A stretch of DNA of 14,881 nucleotides, from positions 1 to 14,881 of the forward strand of contig JBEGQX010000197.1 of assembly GCA_041180805.1 (NCBI GenBank). The letters run 5' to 3'. The DNA comes from JBEGQX01 sp041180805 (GTDB lineage Bacteria; Planctomycetota; Planctomycetia; Gemmatales; Gemmataceae). The position numbers and the translations under genes were made by a program. Shown here piece by piece: positions 1-6,147 of this stretch (within the stretch, counting starts at the first letter, position 1; the number at the start of each line of letters is the position of its first letter). Under the pieces are notes generated by a model, which was not told where the DNA came from, made no database searches, and worked only from the letters and a program-made list of their open reading frames with translations.

Positions 1-811
1 TCTGGCGCTGCTTACGGGCGAGACCCGGATAATCACTGCTTACATGTCCCTGACCATAATGGCTCATCGGATGGCAGGCATAGTAATGGCAGGCAAGAAC
101 TTTCTCGGAACCATCGTAAAACGCCACCGTCTTCAGCATGGGGTCTATCAAACCTTCTGGAAGCGCGATCAACTCCGGGTCCTTGCACGCGCTACCACGC
201 ATCTTGGTGATCTTTCCATTGGCACCGATGGCCACCCTTCGATTGCCTGCCACTTTTTCCACTTTGCCCTCGCCTTGGGCGATATGGGTTAATGGCCTTG
301 CCTTGGAAACGGCAGCCTTGATTGCCTCGGAACCGCGTTTGATGCAGTTGTGGAAAAACTCAGGTTGTACTACGGTCAAACCGTCCTTCTGTGCGGCGAT
401 GATTCTTTCCGCATCAATACAGGCAAATGGCGCATCATGTTGGTGAACGCACTGAATGGCTACACGATCCGGAGTGGTTCCAGCGGCCTCGGCAAATCCC
501 TTTCGCCATGCAACATGGCCGGTGTTCAAAATGCCTGTCCAGTCCACAGAGCAAATCACAATAGGTTTCCCAGCGCCCAGAAGAACAAAACCGATGGCCT
601 CAAGGGAATCCTCAACATCCTTCACCGGGGTTATCCAGCCACCACAAAGAGGATGCCCCACGGGTGGGGTCACATCAAAGCGGAAGGTTGCGATTTTCAG
701 GCTGGCCCCGGATTGAGCCGCTTGCAACAGGGCGGGTGCTGCCAGGGTTCCCAATGCCGCGGAAGTCTGGATCATCTGGCGGCGGGATGGTTGGTATTGG
801 TTGGTTTTCAT
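1..811 (-). CDS. Neutral/alkaline ceramidase-like hydrolase with Tat-type signal, C-terminal part missing
   Basis: Reading the minus strand from an ATG at 811 gives an open frame of 270 codons that leaves the window at the left edge, so the C-terminus is unseen. The N-terminus looks like a twin-arginine signal (SRRQMIQ at residues 9-15, then an Ala/Leu-rich stretch to about residue 32). The mature part starts with the ceramidase-family pattern FDVTPPVGHPLCGGW (45-59). The zinc-site equivalents are HQH (123-125) in CVHQHDAP, an NRR at 190-192, YYACHPMS (243-250) and SDYPG (259-263). The same landmarks occur in the same order in the gene at 6148-7515, so the two are paralogues. The family cleaves amide bonds such as the N-acyl bond of ceramide; the actual substrate here is unknown. 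A GGGGAAC Shine-Dalgarno-like element precedes the start. The 28-bp gap to the upstream sulfatase suggests co-transcription. Confidence 0.85.
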   Translation of the reverse strand, partial: MKTNQYQPSRRQMIQTSAALGTLAAPALLQAAQSGASLKIATFRFDVTPPVGHPLCGGWITPVKDVEDSLEAIGFVLLGAGKPIVICSVDWTGILNTGHVAWRKGFAEAAGTTPDRVAIQCVHQHDAPFACIDAERIIAAQKDGLTVVQPEFFHNCIKRGSEAIKAAVSKARPLTHIAQGEGKVEKVAGNRRVAIGANGKITKMRGSACKDPELIALPEGLIDPMLKTVAFYDGSEKVLACHYYACHPMSHYGQGHVSSDYPGLARKQRQ

Positions 812-839
812 GACTGTTCCCCGTGGTGATTTAGGACTG

Positions 840-2492
840 TTACTGTTTCTTTTCACTGGCTTTCTTTTTGCCTTTATTCTGGCGTTCAACATCGATATCC
901 GTGAAGGGCGGGTTTTCAAAAGGGATGGGTTTGGCCACGACACGCGGGTCACGGGCATCGGTCAGTTTCTTCATCAGGTCTGCGGATATTTTGGCTTTCT
1001 GCGTTGTGTAGTTGGGATCCTGGGCAACATTATTTACCTGGTCAGGATCTTTACGGAGGTCGTAAAGTTCCTCTGCCGGGCGTTTGCCAAACGCAAATTC
1101 GTAGTGCCAACTCCACTTCGGATCATTGCGATGGGTTACCAGCCAGGCCTTGGTGGGGCTGGCATCCATATCTGCAAACGAAGTGTATGTGATGTTTTGC
1201 AGGCTTTGAAAATCAGGAGTGGTTTTGTCGGTAATGCCGGATGGCTTACCCAAAGGCCAGCGATCTGCCTCAAAATTGCGAATATATACAAAGTCCGGCG
1301 TTCGAATGGCACGCATCGGGTAAGGCAGGCCACCATCCCGGGCAAAGCCGACATGGCGCTCCCGTCCTGTGATGACCCAATTTCTTTCCTGATCCACCAA
1401 GCCACTTTTGCCGGAAAGCAAGATCGGCAGAATCGACTTGCCATAGAGTCCATCAGGGACTTTGGCGCCGGCAATCTCCATGAAAGTGGGAGCCAAGTCT
1501 GGCAACCTGACGAAATCATCCACCACGCGATTTCCAGCAACACCCGGAACACGCGCCACAAGGGCCACCGCAACACCATGATCATAAAGGTTGCATTTGC
1601 CCGCTGGCACACCTGGCATTCCATGATCACCACTAAGAACAATCAGAGTGCGATCCAATTCACCGGATTGTTTTAGCTTTTGCAAAAGCACACCCACATA
1701 GGCATCCACAGCCTGGCATTCACCGAGATAGTCAGCGACATCCTCTCGAATTTCAGGGACATCGGGCAGAAACTTTGGCATCTTGCCTTTCAAAGATTCC
1801 GGATCAATGTTCCAAAGTTTTTTACCGGAACCTTTCACCCAGGTGCGATGGGTGGTGGTCACCCCCAGAAAATAATGCCAGGGCTGACCCGGTTTGGAAG
1901 CCGCTTTGAAATCATCAAAGTTTTTGGAAATCTGGCCAAGGATTTCCTCTTTGGCCTGCGCCAGGCTCATGCCTTTGCTGATGCGGCTGGTCATTTCCTC
2001 CGAATAATTGTTTGGGGCCCTGCCTGCTTTTTCGTAGGCATATTGCTGCCCTCCGAATGGGGCATCTGCCGGGCTGCCCGGGCTCCAAACCTTGTAGCTT
2101 TTTCCAATTTGATAACCGGCATCACGAATCAAAAGGGGATAACTTGGAATAGCCGCATCCCAGATGGCGCCTTGCAAAATAGCTGCCCTTCCCGTGTTGA
2201 AGAAATATCTGCCGGAAAGAAGCGAGCTTCGGCAAGGCGTGCAGGAAGGCGCATTCACAAAGGCATTTTTGAAAAGCACGCCATCTTTTGCAACTTGGTC
2301 GATATTGGGGGTATGAACGGCATCATTGATGGTCGGGCGGCCATCCAGTCCCTTGTAGCAACTGGCGTAGCGACCCCAGTCATCTGCAAAGACAAAAAGG
2401 ATGTTCCATTTGGGTGGCGTCTGGGCAGCAGATCTTTCGCAGACGCTTAGTAGGCTGAAAAAAATGGCGAAGATGCATGTGTTCAATTTCAC
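840..2492 (-). CDS. Secreted type I (formylglycine-dependent) sulfatase, GTG start
   Basis: A 550-residue sulfatase of the alkaline-phosphatase superfamily, which hydrolyses sulfate esters (or N-sulfates) outside the cytoplasm. The frame is open back to an ATG at 2558, but I prefer the GTG at 2492: CAGGAG lies six bases upstream, and translation there begins with a Sec signal (VKLNTCIFAIFFSLLSVC, then AAQ). Numbering from the GTG, the first metal-ligand pair is DD (37-38) in FVFADDWGR. The formylglycine signature is CTPCRSSLLSG from residue 84, and the second metal site is GDHG (288-291) followed by Lys299 in AGKCNLYDHG. The signature has Cys where Ser is usual in CxPSR. The C-terminus is a Lys-rich tail (KGKKKASEKKQ). 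Length is normal for the family. The substrate cannot be read from the sequence. A ceramidase-like gene follows 28 bp downstream on the same strand. Confidence 0.93.
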   Translation of the reverse strand: MKLNTCIFAIFFSLLSVCERSAAQTPPKWNILFVFADDWGRYASCYKGLDGRPTINDAVHTPNIDQVAKDGVLFKNAFVNAPSCTPCRSSLLSGRYFFNTGRAAILQGAIWDAAIPSYPLLIRDAGYQIGKSYKVWSPGSPADAPFGGQQYAYEKAGRAPNNYSEEMTSRISKGMSLAQAKEEILGQISKNFDDFKAASKPGQPWHYFLGVTTTHRTWVKGSGKKLWNIDPESLKGKMPKFLPDVPEIREDVADYLGECQAVDAYVGVLLQKLKQSGELDRTLIVLSGDHGMPGVPAGKCNLYDHGVAVALVARVPGVAGNRVVDDFVRLPDLAPTFMEIAGAKVPDGLYGKSILPILLSGKSGLVDQERNWVITGRERHVGFARDGGLPYPMRAIRTPDFVYIRNFEADRWPLGKPSGITDKTTPDFQSLQNITYTSFADMDASPTKAWLVTHRNDPKWSWHYEFAFGKRPAEELYDLRKDPDQVNNVAQDPNYTTQKAKISADLMKKLTDARDPRVVAKPIPFENPPFTDIDVERQNKGKKKASEKKQ

Positions 2493-2589
2493 GGGAACTC
2501 CTGAAAGATTAAAGGCAGGAATTTCCCAAGTGTAACGGCTAACCTTACCGCTGTCCAATAGGTGAAATATTGTTGAATTGGATAATTAA
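2493..2589 (-). promoter_or_regulatory. Likely leader/promoter region of the sulfatase unit
   Basis: This 97-bp gap separates the methyltransferase stop from the sulfatase GTG on the same strand, and it is wider than the gaps inside the two tight operons here. It holds the AGGAG ribosome-binding site next to the GTG. It also holds a near-palindrome at 2536-2550 (plus strand CGGCTAA-CC-TTACCG, one unpaired C). I do not see a convincing -35/-10 pair. Treating the gap as the promoter of the sulfatase/ceramidase-like unit is inference. Confidence 0.3.
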
Positions 2590-3414
2590 CTAATCTGCCA
2601 TCAAGCCTGGATCGCAAATTTTCCCAAGGGAAAGTATTTCAAAAGTATTTTGCCAAAGTTCTGCGTAGTCGGGAAGTTTCAAATCCTCTTTTACACCCTG
2701 GCTTTTCATGTGATTTGCCAGGCGTTCGACATCTGGTCGATCGTGGGAATAAATGTTTCTAAAAAATTCCCTTGCTTGAATCTTGTACTTTTCACAAAGT
2801 TCAAACCAGGCTTTTGATTCGCCTCCTGAATAAAGATCCGGCGTGGATTTAAATTCATCAAAAGCGATGATTGTTCCAGGGCGTATAAGATTGTTTTCCA
2901 ACATAAAAGTTAAAGCTTGAATGCAACTAATGTACAAATCTCCATCAATGTGTACAAAAGCAGCCTGAGTCATGTTGTGGGTTTTGACTTGTTCAGGTGT
3001 TAAATCAGAGAACCATCCTCGAATATAGGATCCATTTTGTCGCAGCGGATAAAGGGATTTATCCTCTTCACCAAAGACACCCTCGGCATAATAAAAAAAT
3101 TTTTCAACCCCGGGGGCTTCTTGGGGAAGACCTTCAAAAGCATCGAAGCCCCAGAGATTCTTGTAAGGAAACTGGTAGCCGTACAATAAATGCTCTATAA
3201 GTATTGTGGTTTCGCCTCTATAAACTCCAAATTCATAAATGTCCAAATTTCTTGCCAAAGGCAGCAATGTGGCACTGCTGCATACCCTTGCTATTCCCCT
3301 GATAACATGTTCCTTTGACCATAGGCTACGTTTAATTGTTCCCATTTTGGATGGAAAAAGCCAATTGAGTTTAGAAACGAGTTTTAAGCGATGACTAGGC
3401 TTTGTTGTATACAT
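2590..3414 (-). CDS. TylF/MycF-like SAM-dependent O-methyltransferase
   Basis: A 274-residue class I methyltransferase resembling the macrocin O-methyltransferase (TylF/MycF) family, which methylates sugar hydroxyls on glycosylated products. The SAM-binding glycine motif is EFGVYRGET (61-69). GFDAFEGLP (89-97) is the typical second motif. The metal-binding acidic cluster appears as HIDGDLY (155-161) with FDEF (185-188), matching the Mg2+-dependent sugar methyltransferases of this family. No signal peptide is visible, so it is cytoplasmic. The ATG at 3414 has an AGGG nine bases upstream. The gene is more AT-rich than the sulfatase and ceramidase genes. It is separated by 209 bp from the next gene upstream on the strand, so operon membership is unclear. 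The acceptor could be a surface polysaccharide or a small glycoside; family assignment is firm, substrate is not. Confidence 0.82.
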   Translation of the reverse strand: MYTTKPSHRLKLVSKLNWLFPSKMGTIKRSLWSKEHVIRGIARVCSSATLLPLARNLDIYEFGVYRGETTILIEHLLYGYQFPYKNLWGFDAFEGLPQEAPGVEKFFYYAEGVFGEEDKSLYPLRQNGSYIRGWFSDLTPEQVKTHNMTQAAFVHIDGDLYISCIQALTFMLENNLIRPGTIIAFDEFKSTPDLYSGGESKAWFELCEKYKIQAREFFRNIYSHDRPDVERLANHMKSQGVKEDLKLPDYAELWQNTFEILSLGKICDPGLMAD

Positions 3415-3623
3415 TGGCTTTACCCTAAAAGCATTGTTTGCATCGGAAACTTAGCATTTACAAAGTTTAATGTCCATATAGGTTGAAATGCGGCAATTTA
3501 ATCAAGTCAGACCAGCTTGCCAAAGGTTGGAATGCTTTGGTTAAAGGAATAAATGTACAAAGTTTTTGTTTTTGATTATTTTGCCAACTAAATCAGGTCA
3601 TCTTAACTATTTGAGAAGAGTGG
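3415..3623. other. 209-bp AT-rich intergenic region with short repeats
   Basis: No gene is supported here. The ten bases TACAAAGTTT occur at 3459-3468 and again at 3556-3565 in direct orientation. A perfect 6-bp inverted repeat (CCAAAG...CTTTGG, nine-base loop) spans 3520-3540. It could form a hairpin downstream of the 3624-4562 gene, but no T-run follows it on the minus strand, so it is not a standard intrinsic terminator. The region must also hold the 5' leader of the methyltransferase gene. Confidence 0.4.
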
Positions 3624-4562
3624 TTAACTAACCTCACCATGCTCTTTCTGATAATTCCAGATGCTTTTAAGGCGTTGATATATTTTAAGAACACTTTCTG
3701 TGGGGTCTGCCTTGCCCAACGGAACAAATACCGGAAGGAACAGAATGTTTTCCTGCCTGCGTGAAAGGATATTTTCCGCGATGGTAGCACGCACAAACCA
3801 GGCAGCCATCTTTTCATCCTCACAGGTGAAAGCCATCCATCCGTAGTTTTCGCTTGAAACTCCAGGTAGGTTTAATGCTTCACTGGAAATCTTTTGACAA
3901 TGCTGCGCGCCTGCAAGGTATTCCTCAGCCGTCAAAAGAGCATCTTCCGCTAGCAATGGTTCCAAAAGTTCTGAATCAGACATGACCCGAGCAGCTTTTA
4001 GCTGTTCGTTGGGGGACATGTGACCATCCAGATAATGAAAGGTCTTGGCGATCGAAACGATCACATTCTTGATTTCCTTGGCAAGACGGAAATTTGGCCC
4101 TGCAGGAAGATGAAGTGTGTGACTGGTTCTGCTGGCAAAAACATTTTCGGCCATAATGGCTCGATGCAACCATGCCGCCATCATTTCTGTCTTGAAGGTA
4201 ATGGAAACCCAGCCCTCAGATGGCCCAATCTGTGCCCTTAATCCTGTAGTTAAAAAAATACCCCTTTGAATTTCCGTGGCAACCTCGACCCACGCATCGG
4301 GCTTTTCCGTTAACTCGGAAGCATCTACGGGCGGAAGTAATTTCCCCTTGTGGGGCGGGCCTCCTGCCAGTGCAAGATCGCAAAAACTGGTCCAGATTTC
4401 ATCCCATGCCACTTTTCCATCCGCAGAGTATTTAAGGCCCGCCGAACCCATGGAGGTAGGAGAAACTGATTCCATGCATGCATGATACGCCAGTGGAAGT
4501 ATTCCCTTGATGCGAAACTGCAGCCGCTTTACTTCCTGTGATATGGTCTGTTTGTTGTCCAT
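3624..4562 (-). CDS. Unrecognised protein with an internal domain duplication
   Basis: A 312-residue protein I cannot assign to a family. It has no signal peptide and no membrane segment, so it is probably cytoplasmic. Its striking feature is an internal repeat: residues 117-181 (opening GWVSITFKTEMMAAWLHRAI) align with 241-308 (opening GWMAFTCEDEKMAAWFVRAT). In the first 25 positions 13 are identical, including GW, MAAW, RA and AEN. Both copies run on into a Leu-Pro motif (HLPAGP at 151-156, FLPVFVP at 275-281) and a terminal helix ending in His. Copy one carries a basic stretch, KEIKNVIVSIAKTFHY (162-177). The N-terminal part has GGPPHKGKLLPP (67-78), which has no equivalent before copy two. 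The order suggests a tandem alpha/beta unit or pseudo-dimer. No Shine-Dalgarno is evident before the ATG, so a leaderless message is possible. It is real by length, lack of competing frames and the coherent duplication. Confidence 0.72.
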   Translation of the reverse strand: MDNKQTISQEVKRLQFRIKGILPLAYHACMESVSPTSMGSAGLKYSADGKVAWDEIWTSFCDLALAGGPPHKGKLLPPVDASELTEKPDAWVEVATEIQRGIFLTTGLRAQIGPSEGWVSITFKTEMMAAWLHRAIMAENVFASRTSHTLHLPAGPNFRLAKEIKNVIVSIAKTFHYLDGHMSPNEQLKAARVMSDSELLEPLLAEDALLTAEEYLAGAQHCQKISSEALNLPGVSSENYGWMAFTCEDEKMAAWFVRATIAENILSRRQENILFLPVFVPLGKADPTESVLKIYQRLKSIWNYQKEHGEVS

Positions 4563-4568
4563 TTGAAT

Positions 4569-4598
4569 GATCTAGAAAACCCAAAATTAACCAGTCAA
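4569..4598 (-). promoter_or_regulatory. Possible promoter giving a near-leaderless message
   Basis: On the minus strand TTGACT (4593-4598) is followed after 18 bp by TAGATC (4569-4574), which ends six bases before the ATG at 4562. A start of transcription at the usual distance would fall on or beside the initiation codon. That agrees with the missing Shine-Dalgarno, but the -10 match is poor (3 of 6). Confidence 0.2.
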
Positions 4599-4656
4599 AA
4601 AATCAGTTAGGGGCTATGACGCAAAACCTTTGGCCACTTTGATAACCGAGCTGTTA

Positions 4657-4686
4657 TTGACAATTATAAAGCCAAAAAGTTAGAAA
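4657..4686 (+). promoter_or_regulatory. Candidate promoter of the acyltransferase gene
   Basis: A perfect TTGACA (4657-4662) and TAGAAA (4681-4686) are separated by 18 bp. They sit upstream of an AAAGAGG ribosome-binding site (about 4697-4703) and the ATG at 4712. The whole divergent gap (4563-4705) is AT-rich and has other TATAAA-like hexamers (for example 4665-4670), so the exact start is uncertain. Confidence 0.4.
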
Positions 4687-4711
4687 TTATAACTTTAAAG
4701 AGGTTTTGTTT

Positions 4712-5986
4712 ATGTCGGCATCAGCAAAAATTCAAGATTTACAGGTGCTCCGAGGTATCTCAATAATCTTGGTTCTTTTGCAGCACATATTTATCACGTC
4801 CTATTTGTTTGGGATTATCCCCAAAAAAGTGGAAATGCCGTTCTATCTTGGTGTGGATATTTTTTTTCTTATAAGTGGATATGTAATTTGCTTGTCTTTA
4901 AAAAAAGATCTTTTTCACCCAGGTTCATTTTTAGTCAAAAGATTTTTCCGGCTTTTTCCAGCATTACTGATATTTGTTTTGGTTTCAATTTTTGCAAATA
5001 ATTTTTTTTTGTTAGTCGAACAGAATGGCCTACCTGATTTTAAAATAAATAGTGGCCCAAAATATGTTTGGGAGCAGATTTCGGTACTAACAGGTACCTT
5101 TGTATTATTTTTGCAATTTAGTTCCTCATATTGTTACACCAATGGTGCAATGTGGACTTTGTCTATTGAGGATATGTTCTATAGTTTCGTTGCTTTTTTA
5201 TGTTTTGCCTCATACAGAACATCCCTGAAAAAGAATAATTTCACCAAAATTCATCTGGCTGGATGGCTGGCAATCACTTACGCAACATTGGTTTTTTCTA
5301 GACTTTGCCTGCTTTTCAATCCGGTTTTTTTTAACTCCATTCCAGGATTTTTAAAATGGCTTGTGGGAATCAGATTTGACTTTCTCTTAATTGGTATTTT
5401 GATGGGATTGCTTGAAGATTTTGAGTTTTGGAAAAAAAAGGTTACAGCATTCTCGAGTCGTTATGGAAATTTTTTAACACCCATTTGTTTGATGGTGCCG
5501 ATGATTTTGTGTGCTATTAGCGAAAGTTCATTTGAAAAACACCCTAGGATGCTCCATGGATTCACCCTTCTGGTTGCCAATCTAGCGTTTGCGGTTCTTG
5601 TGCTTTTGTGTTCAAGAAATGAAAGTTTTCCTGAAAAAAACAGTTTTGTTTATAAAGTATTTACACTGATTGGAGATAGAAGCTATACGATTTATTTATT
5701 TCATTATCCCGCAATGTTAATTGCGTGGACTATGGCTTGTTTCTTAACAAAACAAAAATTGATGCCCTTTGACTTTAGAACTTTGAGCCCAATTGTGTAT
5801 GGTTGTTTCCAGATTTTGTCAGCAGGTATCCTACTTATTCCCTTTGTCGAACTTATTTACCGAAAGGTTGAAATTCCTTTGTCGAATTTCGGCAGAAACC
5901 TAGCCCTCAAAGTTCTTCAATCAAGCGACATTAAAAAAATCATGGATTCTAATAATTCGGACATAAACATAAAAAAGGCTGCATAG
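4712..5986 (+). CDS. Acyltransferase family 3 (OafA/NodX-type) integral membrane protein
   Basis: A 424-residue polytopic membrane protein of the AT3 family, which moves acetyl or other acyl groups onto sugars of surface polysaccharides, lipids or antibiotics. Family landmarks are LRGISIILVLLQH at residues 13-25 (the R-x10-H motif, Arg14 and His25), GVDIFFLISGY (47-57), RFFRLFP (77-83), WTLSIED (148-154) and GDRSYTIYLFHYP (321-333). About ten hydrophobic helices are visible. There is no C-terminal SGNH domain; the protein ends in a short polar tail. I chose the ATG at 4712 over an in-frame TTG at 4706 because AGAGG lies eight bases before the ATG. The gene is markedly T-rich and low in GC compared with the permease and phosphatase genes. 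It diverges from the unrecognised duplicated protein and is transcribed alone. The acceptor molecule is unknown. Confidence 0.92.
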   Translation: MSASAKIQDLQVLRGISIILVLLQHIFITSYLFGIIPKKVEMPFYLGVDIFFLISGYVICLSLKKDLFHPGSFLVKRFFRLFPALLIFVLVSIFANNFFLLVEQNGLPDFKINSGPKYVWEQISVLTGTFVLFLQFSSSYCYTNGAMWTLSIEDMFYSFVAFLCFASYRTSLKKNNFTKIHLAGWLAITYATLVFSRLCLLFNPVFFNSIPGFLKWLVGIRFDFLLIGILMGLLEDFEFWKKKVTAFSSRYGNFLTPICLMVPMILCAISESSFEKHPRMLHGFTLLVANLAFAVLVLLCSRNESFPEKNSFVYKVFTLIGDRSYTIYLFHYPAMLIAWTMACFLTKQKLMPFDFRTLSPIVYGCFQILSAGILLIPFVELIYRKVEIPLSNFGRNLALKVLQSSDIKKIMDSNNSDINIKKAA

Positions 5987-5997
5987 TTTTACATTCA

Positions 5998-6015
5998 AAT
6001 CAAAGACATTTGATT
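5998..6015 (+). other. Weak AT-rich hairpin after the acyltransferase gene
   Basis: AATCAAA and TTTGATT pair perfectly over seven bases around a GACA loop, 12 bp after the acyltransferase stop. The stem is almost all A-T and no clear T-run follows (GCAGATTTTCC), so a terminator role is only possible. Confidence 0.25.
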
Positions 6016-6086
6016 GCAGATTTTCCACGCAAAAACAGTAAGTCTTGGAATTAAAATCTGTGGGAATGTGATACTAATTTTACTTC

Positions 6087-6134
6087 CCCCGAACTTTTTC
6101 AAACAGTCGGTGGACTAAACCCCGCTTTTTCAAA
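6087..6134. repeat. Imperfect direct repeat between convergent genes
   Basis: CCCCGAACTTTTTCAAA at 6087-6103 recurs at 6120-6134 as CCCCGCTTTTTCAAA, two bases shorter. The spacer holds a small inverted repeat AGTC-GGTG-GACT. It lies in the 161-bp gap between the acyltransferase stop and the ceramidase-like stop. I see no gene in that gap. Confidence 0.45.
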
Positions 6135-6147
6135 GTTTGATTTTCAC

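Noticed and set aside
44..829. Overlapping plus-strand open frames at the left edge
   Set aside because: They are antisense to the ceramidase-like gene, whose minus-strand translation shows a Tat signal and zinc motifs.
801..2450. Two long plus-strand open frames (801-1676 and 1680-2450)
   Set aside because: They lie fully antisense to the sulfatase, which has a signal peptide, an active-site signature and metal sites. Their translations have no coherent domain.
2493..2558. ATG at 2558 as sulfatase start
   Set aside because: It would put 22 polar residues before the signal peptide. The GTG at 2492 has AGGAG at proper spacing and begins the signal peptide directly.
5998..6015. Hairpin as a definite intrinsic terminator for the acyltransferase
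   Set aside because: The stem is almost entirely A-T and no T-run follows. It is kept only as a weak structural feature.
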